Source of the DNA: an uncultured bacterium
GTDB taxonomy: Bacteria > Cyanobacteriota > Vampirovibrionia > Gastranaerophilales > Gastranaerophilaceae
Assembly: GCA_902772945.1 (NCBI GenBank)
Contig: CACYCU010000150.1
Span: 1 to 9,039, forward strand
Length of the DNA: 9,039 bases
Direction of reading: 5' to 3'
Part shown: positions 1 to 6,546 of the stretch, piece after piece
Position numbering within the stretch: the first letter of the stretch is position 1
How the letters are laid out: every line of letters begins with the position of its first letter
The notes under the pieces: generated by a model
The model's database searches: none
Told to the model about the DNA's origin: nothing
What the model saw: only the letters and a program-made list of their open reading frames with translations
Program-made: the position numbers and the translations under genes

Positions 1-896
1 AAGATATTTCAATGAGATTTATGGATATCAGAAAAAGAATCTGCAACATACCTGACTTAGGCAAAAAAGCTACATTGGTTTGTATTCCTACAACATCAGG
101 AACAGGTTCTGAAGTAACACCGTTTTCAATAATTACGGATGAAAAAACTCATTACAAATACGCAATTGCAGATTATGCTCTTACTCCTAATATGGCAATT
201 GTTGATCCAAACTTTGTAGACGGAATGCCAAAAGGTTTGACTGCTGCATCTGGTATTGATGCTTTAGTTCACTCTTTGGAAGCATATGTTTCTTGTATGG
301 CTACAAACTTTACAAACTCAAATGCTTTAGAGGCAACAAAATTAGTATTCAAATATTTAGCTCGTTCATATAACGAAGGTGCAAATGATCCTATTGCAAG
401 AGAAAAAATGCACTATGCCGCAACAATAGCCGGTATGTCATTTGCAAATGCATTTTTAGGATTATGCCACTCAATGGCTCACAAATTGGGTGCAATGTAC
501 AGCATTCCTCACGGTGTTGCAAATGCATTGTTAATCAGACAAATTATCAAATTTAACGCTGTTGACAAACCGACTAAACAAGCTATATTCCCTCAGTACA
601 AGTTCCCATGCGCTAAGGCAAAATACGGACAGATTGCTGATGAATTGAACTTGGGCGGTAAAAATGATGATGAAAAGGTTGAATTATTGATTAAGGCTGT
701 TGATGACCTTATGACAGAAATCAATTTACCGAAATCAATCAGAGAATTCGGCGTTAAAGAAGATGAATTTATGGAAAACCTTGATATATTGGTTGAACGT
801 GCATATGATGACCAATGTACAGGTGCAAATCCAAGATATCCTCTTATGAGCGAAATCAAACAAATCTTCTTAAATGCATACGAAGGAATTGTTTAA
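1..896 (+). CDS. adhE: Bifunctional aldehyde-alcohol dehydrogenase AdhE, C-terminal part (5' end outside window)
   Basis: The frame is open to the left edge, with its first full codon at position 3. The Met at 12 is internal, because the residues around it (an MRFMDIRKRI segment) match the middle of the AdhE alcohol-dehydrogenase half. About 297 residues of a family of roughly 870 are present. This iron-dependent domain reduces acetaldehyde to ethanol with NADH. Counting from the Met at 12, the Fe ligands are visible as D83, H87, H153 and H167. Their spacing of 4, 66 and 14 equals that of E. coli AdhE (D653, H657, H723, H737). The nucleotide-binding TTSGTGSEVTPF stretch is at 27-38. The acyl-CoA-reducing half must lie upstream and cannot be confirmed here; a stand-alone iron alcohol dehydrogenase is less likely. 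The gene ends in a hairpin terminator just before rex, whose product commonly represses adhE in other anaerobes. Confidence 0.93.
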   Translation, partial: DISMRFMDIRKRICNIPDLGKKATLVCIPTTSGTGSEVTPFSIITDEKTHYKYAIADYALTPNMAIVDPNFVDGMPKGLTAASGIDALVHSLEAYVSCMATNFTNSNALEATKLVFKYLARSYNEGANDPIAREKMHYAATIAGMSFANAFLGLCHSMAHKLGAMYSIPHGVANALLIRQIIKFNAVDKPTKQAIFPQYKFPCAKAKYGQIADELNLGGKNDDEKVELLIKAVDDLMTEINLPKSIREFGVKEDEFMENLDILVERAYDDQCTGANPRYPLMSEIKQIFLNAYEGIV

Positions 897-905
897 GCAA
901 ATAAT

Positions 906-934
906 GGAGGTTTGATTTATTCAAACCTCCTTTT
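906..934 (+). terminator. Rho-independent terminator after adhE
   Basis: A perfect 10-bp inverted repeat (GGAGGTTTGA at 906-915, TCAAACCTCC at 921-930) has a 5-nt loop and is followed by TTTT. It sits 9 nt after the adhE stop codon. The T run is short, so some read-through into rex, which starts 17 nt later, is possible. Confidence 0.85.
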
Positions 935-937
935 ACA

Positions 938-943
938 AAGGAG
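938..943 (+). promoter_or_regulatory. Ribosome binding site fixing the rex TTG start
   Basis: AAGGAG lies 8 nt before the TTG at 952. No ATG or GTG in frame is better placed, and the Rex family N-terminus begins here, so the non-ATG start is well supported. Confidence 0.75.
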
Positions 944-951
944 TTAAGGAT

Positions 952-1566
952 TTGAATATTCCTGATAAGGTCGTAAACAGATTAACATTATACCATTACA
1001 TTCTTGAGGATTTAAGAGATGATGAGCAAAACATTTCCAGTACAAAGCTTGCTCGTTTTTTGAATATTGATAATTCTCAGGTCAGAAAAGATTTGAAATA
1101 TGTAGGAAATTTTGGGAAATGTCATGTCGGTTATAATGCAAAAGATTTGAAAAAATCAATTGAAGAGAAATTAGGATTTCAAAAAACGCGGGATGCGTTT
1201 ATTGTTGGCGCAGGAAACTTGGGTTCTGCTCTTGCTAAATATGACAGTTTTAAGGATTATGGTTTAAATATTCTTGCAATGTTTGATAATGATTCTAAAA
1301 AAATCGGTACAACAATTAACGGAAAAGAAGTTTTTGATATTACAAAAGTAGGGAATTTGTCTCAAAGATTAAATGTAGATATAGCAATTTTGACAGTTCC
1401 GAGGGAGTTTGCAAAAGGTGTTGCAAATTATCTTGCGGGCTCAGGGATTAAATATATTTGGAATTTTACCCCATGTATTTTGGATGTACCCGGTGATATA
1501 AAGGTTTGGAATGAAAATTTAATTGGAAGTTTTTTACAATTTACAAATAAAGACGAAGGAAAATAA
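952..1566 (+). CDS. rex: Redox-sensing transcriptional repressor Rex (TTG start)
   Basis: This 204-residue protein has the usual Rex length of about 210. An N-terminal winged-helix DNA-binding domain covers roughly residues 1-80, including the SSTKLARFLNIDNSQVRKDL segment. A Rossmann NAD(H) domain follows, with the glycine motif VGAGNLGSAL near residues 85-95 and an acidic AMFDND strand end near 110. Rex homodimers bind operators when NADH is low and release them when NADH rises, which switches on fermentative and hydrogenase genes. The start is TTG, with AAGGAG 8 nt upstream. The gene sits 17 nt after the adhE terminator and 1 nt before the next gene, so it heads the hydrogenase-type operon. 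I saw no convincing Rex operator of the TTGTTAA-N4-TTAACAA kind in the window; the adhE promoter, a likely target, lies outside. Confidence 0.95.
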   Translation: MNIPDKVVNRLTLYHYILEDLRDDEQNISSTKLARFLNIDNSQVRKDLKYVGNFGKCHVGYNAKDLKKSIEEKLGFQKTRDAFIVGAGNLGSALAKYDSFKDYGLNILAMFDNDSKKIGTTINGKEVFDITKVGNLSQRLNVDIAILTVPREFAKGVANYLAGSGIKYIWNFTPCILDVPGDIKVWNENLIGSFLQFTNKDEGK

Positions 1567-1567
1567 T

Positions 1568-1795
1568 ATGACAAATGAAATAAAAGTTTGTATGGGAAGC
1601 GCATGTTTTGCAAAAGGAAATTTAGAAAATTTGGAATTTATAAAAGAATATATTGGAGAAAATAATTTGGATTCTGAAATATCAATAATGGGTTCTTTAT
1701 GTGAGAATAAATGCGAAAAAGGACCAAGAATAATTGTAAATGGTGTTGAATATACAAATGTCACGAAAGAAAAAATTGCTGAAATATTGAAATGA
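1568..1795 (+). CDS. Thioredoxin-like [2Fe-2S] ferredoxin (NuoE/HydC C-terminal type), first copy
   Basis: This is a 75-residue stand-alone version of the thioredoxin-fold [2Fe-2S] domain found in NuoE and in hydrogenase subunits. The four cluster cysteines are C8 and C13 (a Cys-x4-Cys pair) and C45 and C49 (a Cys-x3-Cys pair), which is the family pattern. The ATG at 1568 is chosen because AAGGA lies 7 nt upstream and the product starts right before the first strand; a longer frame from 1523 would overlap rex. It follows rex by 1 nt and precedes hydS by 10 nt, so the three are surely co-translated. The likely job is carrying electrons to or from the hydrogenase-like protein next door. It lacks the N-terminal helical part of full NuoE. 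Confidence 0.87.
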   Translation: MTNEIKVCMGSACFAKGNLENLEFIKEYIGENNLDSEISIMGSLCENKCEKGPRIIVNGVEYTNVTKEKIAEILK

Positions 1796-1805
1796 GGTAA
1801 AAATA

Positions 1806-3539
1806 ATGGACAAGCAATATCCTGTTTATACTTTAAAAAACGAGTGTAATGACTGTTATAAATGCATTAGAGGTTGTCATATAAAAGCAATACGTATTCA
1901 AAACGGAAGTGCATCTGTTATTAATGAAAAATGTGTAGCTTGCGGACATTGTGTTCAAATATGTCCGGCAGGTGCAAAAAGAGTCAGAAATGATATTGAT
2001 ATTGTAAAGACATTATTTTTAACAGGCAAAAAAGTTTATGTTTCGCTTGCTCCAAGTTGGGCAGGAGTTTATAATATTCCTAAAGAAAAAATGATTGCAA
2101 TACTCAAAAAGCTTGGTTTTGCAGGAGTGTCAGAAACAGCACTCGGAGCTCAAGAAGTTTCAATACAAACAGCAAAAATGCTTAATGAAGCAAAAAAAGG
2201 ATTGTATATATCCTCAGCTTGTCCAGTAATTGATGATTATATAAGGTTATACAAACCTGAATTTGCAAAATGTATTACTCCGGTTGCTTCTCCGGCTCTT
2301 ACTCATTGCGGATTGCTTAAAGACATGCTTGGAGAAAATATAAAAGTTGTATTTATCGGTCCTTGTATTGCAAAGAAAAATGAAGCTGATAGAAATCCGG
2401 ATTTGATGTCAGTTGCTTTGACATTTGATGAATTGAATTATTGGATAAAAGAAGAATTTATTGATATAGAAAATATTGAAACAGATGAAACTTGTCATTT
2501 TGTTCCGGAAAGTGCATACGAAGGAGCTTTGTATCCTTTAGAAGGCGGAATGAACGATACAATTAAACGAGTCGGAATAGATAAAAATGATGTGACTTTT
2601 ATAGCTGTTAGTTCGCTTGAGGCGTTTGACAAATCATTATGCAATATAAATCCTGATAAAGTTGAAAACAAAATTTTTGTAGAAGCTTTAGGGTGTTCAG
2701 GCGGATGCATTAACGGACCTTGTTTGTCCAGTGAAAAATCAAGAATACTAATAACGTCAGACATATATGCAAATACACAATACAGAGAAAATGTTCCTAA
2801 AGAACCTCGTAAGGTTGTAGGGATGGAATATAAGCCTGAACCTGTTGAAAAAATTGAATATTCAATAGAACAGGTTACAAAAGCATTAAGAAAAATCAGC
2901 AAGCATAGCGAAGAAGATGAACTAAACTGTTCAGGATGCGGCTATGCAAGCTGTCGTGAGTTTGTAAATGCGCTTATTGCAGGCGATGCTGAACCTTCTC
3001 AATGTGTTTCTTATATGAGAAAAATTGCTGTCAGAAAAGCTGCCGCTATGCTTAGATGTATGCCGTCTGCGGTTGTTATAGTTGATTCAAATATGCAAAT
3101 TATAGAGGCAAATGAATCTTTTGAACATATGTTTTTGAGTGAAGAAATGTATGAGGTGTTTGCATCCCGTCAAGACGGACTTGCAGGTGCTTGTATAGAC
3201 AGGATTGTTCCGTTCTCTGAACTCTTTAAATCAGCACTCGATACCGGAAAAGACATTCATCAGGAACATTATGCTATAAAAGATAAAGTATATGATATAA
3301 GTATTTTTACAATTGAGGATAATGAGCTTATCGGTGCTGTAATATCCGATGTTACAAAATCCGAAATTGACAGAAGTAAAATTGCTCAAAAAGCCAGAGA
3401 AGTTATTACAAAAAATATAGCAACTGTTCAGGAAATTGCAAGCCTATTGGGTGAACATATGGTTGAGACAGAGCTTTTGTTGAGTTCTATTGCCGAAGGT
3501 TATGATCCGAATGCTAATGAGGGAAAAGATGTTCATTGA
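1806..3539 (+). CDS. hydS: Sensory-type [FeFe] hydrogenase with C-terminal PAS domain (HydS, phosphatase-linked group)
   Basis: The protein has 577 residues. Domains in order are: a 2x[4Fe-4S] ferredoxin (C14, C17, C20, C24 and C43, C46, C49, C53); an H-cluster domain (about 75-320); a further [4Fe-4S] FeS domain (C375, C378, C383, C400); a PAS domain (about 412-520); and a helical tail. All four H-cluster ligands are present: C139, C187, C297 and C301. The pocket differs from catalytic enzymes: the proton-relay Cys before C139 is A138, the Met of the MPC motif is G185, the Met of the third motif is L295, and the GGG after it reads GPC. K190 of the second motif is kept. These changes are typical of sensory (group C) enzymes, which turn over slowly and are thought to report H2 or redox state through the PAS domain. 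The Shine-Dalgarno GAGG overlaps the stop of the preceding gene. The next gene, a phosphatase, overlaps by 11 nt and is the likely output. No signal peptide or membrane segment is seen. Confidence 0.92.
   Translation: MDKQYPVYTLKNECNDCYKCIRGCHIKAIRIQNGSASVINEKCVACGHCVQICPAGAKRVRNDIDIVKTLFLTGKKVYVSLAPSWAGVYNIPKEKMIAILKKLGFAGVSETALGAQEVSIQTAKMLNEAKKGLYISSACPVIDDYIRLYKPEFAKCITPVASPALTHCGLLKDMLGENIKVVFIGPCIAKKNEADRNPDLMSVALTFDELNYWIKEEFIDIENIETDETCHFVPESAYEGALYPLEGGMNDTIKRVGIDKNDVTFIAVSSLEAFDKSLCNINPDKVENKIFVEALGCSGGCINGPCLSSEKSRILITSDIYANTQYRENVPKEPRKVVGMEYKPEPVEKIEYSIEQVTKALRKISKHSEEDELNCSGCGYASCREFVNALIAGDAEPSQCVSYMRKIAVRKAAAMLRCMPSAVVIVDSNMQIIEANESFEHMFLSEEMYEVFASRQDGLAGACIDRIVPFSELFKSALDTGKDIHQEHYAIKDKVYDISIFTIEDNELIGAVISDVTKSEIDRSKIAQKAREVITKNIATVQEIASLLGEHMVETELLLSSIAEGYDPNANEGKDVH
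3519..3523 (+). promoter_or_regulatory. Ribosome binding site deciding the phosphatase start
   Basis: GAGGG lies 5 nt before the ATG at 3529. Upstream in-frame starts (TTG 3490; ATG 3502, 3511, 3517) have no comparable site and would add residues deep inside hydS. The 3529 start makes the protein begin with the first beta-strand of the phosphatase fold. Confidence 0.6.
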
Positions 3540-4686
3540 TATAGCTTGTTCGCAAAAAAAGAAATATAATCAAAATGCGTACGGAGATTTTTTCTCTTCA
3601 AACAGATTTCCGAATATGAATCGTGTTGTCGCTGTGTTATCAGACGGTTTGGGAAGCGGAATTAAAGCAAATATTTTGGCTTGTATGACTTCAACCATGC
3701 TTCTTAAATTTATGGAAAATCATTCGGATATTGAAAAATCTTGTGAAATTATAATGAATTCGCTTCCTGTATGTAAAGTCAGGGGTATAAGCTATTCAAC
3801 ATTTTCTGCTATAGACTGTTTTGAAAACGGGAAGGCAAAAATTGTAGAAGAAGGAAATCCTGATTTTATATGGATTAGGAACGGAGAAGTATTGCAACCC
3901 GAATATCAAACCATCCAATCCAAAGATTTTAAAAATCGTAAGATGAAGGTTTATAACATAAATATTGAAAAATATGACAGAATAATATTTTGTTCTGACG
4001 GTGCAACACAGGTCGCAATGGGAACAAAGCAATTTCCTTTAGGACTGGAAAGAGCCGGACTTATAAAAATAATTTTGAATAAATTGGAACAAGAGCCGGA
4101 AATTTCATCAAAAGATTTGAGCGAATATTTGGTTCATCAAATTGAACTTGTTGCACCAAATAGAGAATTAAAAGATGATACCTCTATTGTATCTATCTAT
4201 TGCAGAGATCCCAGAGAATCTTTGATTTTTACAGGTCCTCCTTTCCATAGTGAAAAAGATAGTTATTATGCCAAGACATTTATGGAATTTAAAGGTAAAA
4301 AGGCTATTTCCGGCGGTACTACTGCAAATATAATTTCCAGAGAATTAAATATTCCGGTGAGTGCTGATATGTCGACAAATACAGGAAAATTGCCGGGACT
4401 ATCAAAGATGGAAGGGGTTGATTTGGTAACCGAAGGTATTTTAACTTTAACAAAAACTTTAGAATACCTCGAAAATGAAAAAAGTGAAAAAAATGCTGCA
4501 AAGACATTAATGGACTTTTTATTGGACAGTGATGTTATTAATTTTTTGGTTGGTGCGCAAATGAATAAAGCGCATTATGATCCTAATTTGCCTATAGAAA
4601 TAGAAATACGAAAAAATATAATAAAACAAATGGCAAAGGTTTTAGAAGAAAAATACTTAAAGAAAGTGAATGTACAGTTTATATAA
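3529..4686 (+). CDS. SpoIIE/PP2C-type serine phosphatase with unassigned C-terminal domain
   Basis: With the 3529 start the protein has 385 residues. The N-terminal half (about 1-225) is a SpoIIE-like PPM phosphatase. Its metal-binding acids appear in order: D20 in a GD pair, D39 in SDGLGSG, D157 in a second SDG, and D216/D217 in a DD pair near the end of the fold. Such enzymes remove phosphate from serine or threonine, often on anti-sigma-factor antagonists. Residues about 228-385 form a second region with an FTGPP start, an SGGTTAN motif (261-267) and a VDLVTEGIL segment (298-305). I recall it only from the equivalent proteins beside sensory hydrogenases and cannot assign a function. The first codons overlap the end of hydS by 11 nt, which suggests coupled translation and a direct partnership. 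No kinase, STAS protein or sigma factor is in the window, so the substrate is unknown. It is soluble by appearance. Confidence 0.88.
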   Translation: MFIDIACSQKKKYNQNAYGDFFSSNRFPNMNRVVAVLSDGLGSGIKANILACMTSTMLLKFMENHSDIEKSCEIIMNSLPVCKVRGISYSTFSAIDCFENGKAKIVEEGNPDFIWIRNGEVLQPEYQTIQSKDFKNRKMKVYNINIEKYDRIIFCSDGATQVAMGTKQFPLGLERAGLIKIILNKLEQEPEISSKDLSEYLVHQIELVAPNRELKDDTSIVSIYCRDPRESLIFTGPPFHSEKDSYYAKTFMEFKGKKAISGGTTANIISRELNIPVSADMSTNTGKLPGLSKMEGVDLVTEGILTLTKTLEYLENEKSEKNAAKTLMDFLLDSDVINFLVGAQMNKAHYDPNLPIEIEIRKNIIKQMAKVLEEKYLKKVNVQFI

Positions 4687-4697
4687 AGGAGATAATT

Positions 4698-4958
4698 ATG
4701 GAAAAGGTTTCAGTCAAAGTATGTGTAGGAACAACTTGTTTTGTAATGGGCGGTGCAAATCTGCAGGAATTAAATGAAATAATTCCCAAAAAATACGGTG
4801 ATAAAGTAGAAGTTGCCGGCAGTAATTGTTTGGGTTTATGCTCAATAAATTGGGAATACTCAAAAGCTCCGTATGTAAAAGTTGATGACGATATAGTTTC
4901 AGAAGCAACTGTAGAAAAAGTTCTTCAAGCTATTGATGAAAAATTAAAAAATAAATAA
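4698..4958 (+). CDS. Thioredoxin-like [2Fe-2S] ferredoxin, second copy
   Basis: This 86-residue protein is of the same family as the small ferredoxin upstream of hydS. The cluster cysteines are C9 and C14 (Cys-x4-Cys) and C44 and C48 (Cys-x3-Cys). It differs between and after the pairs: a Gly-rich MGGAN turn follows the first pair, and after the second pair an SINWEYSKAPYVKV strand region replaces the KGPRIIV of the first copy. The copies are therefore diverged paralogues rather than a recent duplication. A strong AAGGAG lies 6 nt before the ATG, overlapping the end of the phosphatase gene, which stops 11 nt upstream. It is the last gene of the operon; the terminator at 5004 follows. It probably serves as an electron carrier for HydS or for a flavoprotein encoded elsewhere. 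No NuoF- or HydB-like subunit is present here. Confidence 0.87.
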   Translation: MEKVSVKVCVGTTCFVMGGANLQELNEIIPKKYGDKVEVAGSNCLGLCSINWEYSKAPYVKVDDDIVSEATVEKVLQAIDEKLKNK

Positions 4959-5003
4959 ATTTTATTTACAAAACTGATGCAAAAATATACAAAAATATTT
5001 ATA

Positions 5004-5036
5004 AAAAAAGAGATAGAAAAAATCTATCTCTTTTTT
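5004..5036. terminator. Bidirectional terminator shared by the hydS operon and the tRNA gene
   Basis: A 14-bp inverted repeat has a core GAGATAGA (5010-5017) and TCTATCTC (5023-5030), flanked by A6 on the left and T6 on the right, around a 5-nt A loop. Read on either strand, the stem ends in a T run, so it can stop the plus-strand operon and the minus-strand tRNA transcript. It lies 2 nt from the tRNA 3' end. Confidence 0.88.
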
Positions 5037-5038
5037 AT

Positions 5039-5112
5039 TAGCTGAGGACAGATTCGAACTGTCGACCTCGGAGGTATGAGCTCCGCGCTCTCACCAACTG
5101 AGCTACTCAGCC
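5039..5112 (-). tRNA. tRNA-Met (CAU), elongator type
   Basis: On the minus strand a 74-nt cloverleaf folds completely. It has a 7-bp acceptor stem, a GCTC/GAGC D stem with a 9-nt loop containing GG, an anticodon stem CGGAG/CTCCG with loop CTCATAC (anticodon CAT), a 5-nt variable region, and a T arm GACAG/CTGTC with loop TTCGAAT. The discriminator is A, and no CCA is encoded. The three G:C pairs at the bottom of the anticodon stem and the 1-72 mismatch that mark initiator tRNA are absent, so this is elongator Met. A lysidine-modified tRNA-Ile2, which also has a CAT gene anticodon, is less likely but not excluded. The first acceptor pair is a G:U wobble. Confidence 0.92.
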
Positions 5113-5125
5113 ATGTCTATATTTT

Positions 5126-5155
5126 TTATTATTTCATAAAAATATTAAATATCAA
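5126..5155 (-). promoter_or_regulatory. Candidate promoter of tRNA-Met
   Basis: On the minus strand TTGATA (5155-5150) and TAATAA (5131-5126) are separated by 18 nt, with the tRNA 5' end 13 nt further on. The surroundings are very AT-rich, so the -10 box could shift by a base. Confidence 0.5.
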
Positions 5156-5235
5156 GCGATTTTTGCATATAAATATAAAGGTGGCAGTTGCCAAGTTTTA
5201 AAATTTGTGGCAAAATAGGGAAAAAGGGGGTAATT
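5156..5235 (+). other. Enolase leader region with short GTGGCA repeats
   Basis: Two overlapping TATAAA-like boxes lie at 5168-5179 but without a convincing -35 box, so the enolase promoter is only a guess. GTGGCA occurs at 5181-5186 and 5207-5212, and TTGCCA (5188-5193) is complementary to TGGCAA (5208-5213), giving a 6-bp stem with a 14-nt loop. An enzyme-like reading frame extends through here from a TTG at 5188 but lacks family similarity before 5236. Confidence 0.3.
5224..5230 (+). promoter_or_regulatory. G-run ribosome binding site of enolase
   Basis: AAGGGGG ends 5 nt before the ATG at 5236. It is a G-rich variant of the AAGGAG seen elsewhere in the window, yet it precedes a gene expected to be highly expressed. 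It supports the 5236 start over the TTG at 5188. Confidence 0.5.
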
Positions 5236-6519
5236 ATGTCAACATTTATTGAAGATATTTATGCAAGACAAATTCTAGATTCTCGTGGAAATCCAACAGT
5301 AGAGGTTGATGTAAAACTTACAAACGGTGTTAGAGGACGTGCAGCTGTCCCTTCCGGTGCTTCAACAGGTATTTTTGAAGCTTTGGAATTGAGAGACGGC
5401 GACAAATCAAAATATATGGGCAAAAGCGTTCAAAAAGCTGTTGATAATGTAAATAATATTATAGCTCCCGAATTGATTGGTGAAAAAGCTTCTCATCAAA
5501 AAGAGATAGATACTTTTATGATTGACATGGACGGTACGGAAAACAAGTCTAAGCTTGGTGCAAACGCAATTTTAGGTGTTTCGCTTGCCGTTGCAAAAGC
5601 AGCTTCAAAAGCTTATGGAATGGCGCTTTACAGATATTTGGGCGGTATTAATGCTTTAACACTTCCTGTTCCGATGATGAACATAATAAATGGCGGTGCT
5701 CATGCTGATAATAATATAGATTTTCAAGAGTTTATGATTGCGCCTGTCGGTGCTGAAAGTTTTTCACATGCTATTGAAATGGGATGTAATGTTTTTCATA
5801 CTTTAAAATCAGTTTTGAAAAACAAAAATATGGTTACATCTGTAGGTGATGAAGGCGGCTTTGCTCCTAATTTGGCTTCAAATGAAGAAGGTATTGAGGT
5901 CATATTAGAAGCTATTGATAAAGCCGGTTATGATACAAATCAGATAAAAATATGTTTGGATGTAGCGTCATCAGAGTTTTTTGAAAACGGAAAGTATAAC
6001 CTAAAAGGCGAGAATAAAATCTTGGATAGCAAAGAAATGACAGAATTTTTGGCCAACTGGGCAGATAAATATCCGATAATTTCAATTGAAGACGGCATGG
6101 CAGAGCAGGATTGGCAAGGTTGGGAAATGCTAACTCAAAAAATCGGAAATCGTTGTCAATTGGTTGGAGATGATTTGTTTGTTACAAACACAAGGCGTCT
6201 TGCGGACGGAATAAAGCGTGGCGTTGCAAATTCTATTCTTGTAAAAGTTAATCAGATAGGAACGCTTTCAGAAACTTTGGATGCGATTTCCATGGCACAT
6301 GCAGCCGGCTATACAACAATAATATCTCATCGTTCGGGTGAAACAGAAGATACATTTATTGCAGACTTGGCTGTAGCTGTCAATGCAGGACAGATTAAAA
6401 CCGGTTCGGCATCACGTTCTGACAGAATGGCTAAATATAATCAACTTTTGCGAATTGAACAAAAACTTGGTTCTGCTGGTAAATATATAGGTTTGCAAGC
6501 CTTTAACGGACAAAAATAA
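5236..6519 (+). CDS. eno: Enolase (phosphopyruvate hydratase)
   Basis: This 427-residue protein has the family's usual length. Enolase converts 2-phosphoglycerate to phosphoenolpyruvate in glycolysis, in the cytoplasm, and needs Mg2+. The N-terminal capping domain (about 1-135) carries the flexible SGAST loop (40-44). The TIM-barrel domain follows, with H156 in NGGAHADN, catalytic E206 in GDEGG, Mg ligands D242, E285 (SIEDG) and D312 (VGDDLF), catalytic K337 (KVNQIGT), and the SHRSGETED loop at 364-372. All key residues are intact. The ATG at 5236 is chosen because the protein then starts with the standard family N-terminus (about 10 residues before the ILDSRGNPTVEV motif) and a G-rich ribosome site precedes it. 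It stands alone between the divergent tRNA and a convergent EF-hand gene, so it is probably monocistronic. Confidence 0.98.
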   Translation: MSTFIEDIYARQILDSRGNPTVEVDVKLTNGVRGRAAVPSGASTGIFEALELRDGDKSKYMGKSVQKAVDNVNNIIAPELIGEKASHQKEIDTFMIDMDGTENKSKLGANAILGVSLAVAKAASKAYGMALYRYLGGINALTLPVPMMNIINGGAHADNNIDFQEFMIAPVGAESFSHAIEMGCNVFHTLKSVLKNKNMVTSVGDEGGFAPNLASNEEGIEVILEAIDKAGYDTNQIKICLDVASSEFFENGKYNLKGENKILDSKEMTEFLANWADKYPIISIEDGMAEQDWQGWEMLTQKIGNRCQLVGDDLFVTNTRRLADGIKRGVANSILVKVNQIGTLSETLDAISMAHAAGYTTIISHRSGETEDTFIADLAVAVNAGQIKTGSASRSDRMAKYNQLLRIEQKLGSAGKYIGLQAFNGQK

Positions 6520-6543
6520 AAATGGCCCCATTTGGGGTCATTT
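6520..6543. terminator. Terminator between the convergent enolase and EF-hand genes
   Basis: A 10-bp stem with one G:U pair (AAATGGCCCC at 6520-6529, GGGGTCATTT at 6534-6543) has an ATTT loop. It begins directly after the enolase stop and lies 3 nt beyond the EF-hand stop. The T-rich tail is better on the minus strand (ATTTTTATTTTTG) than on the plus strand. Confidence 0.8.
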
Positions 6544-6546
6544 ACG

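Noticed and set aside
1523..1567. Longer N-terminus for the first [2Fe-2S] ferredoxin, starting inside rex
   Set aside because: It would overlap rex by over 40 nt and add residues without family similarity; ATG 1568 has AAGGA 7 nt upstream.
2495..2902. Minus-strand 135-codon frame inside hydS
   Set aside because: It lies antisense to conserved cluster motifs, has no ribosome site and no recognisable domain; it is a shadow frame.
1806..3539. Catalytic, energy-conserving [FeFe] hydrogenase
   Set aside because: The relay Cys is Ala, pocket Met residues are changed, and a PAS domain with a phosphatase partner replaces the NADH-oxidising subunits.
5039..5112. Initiator tRNA-fMet
   Set aside because: The anticodon stem lacks three consecutive G:C pairs next to the loop and the 1-72 pair is G:U rather than the C/A mismatch.
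5188..5235. Enolase starting at TTG 5188 with 16 more residues
   Set aside because: Enolases start about 10 residues before the ILDSRG motif, and the G-rich ribosome site serves ATG 5236.
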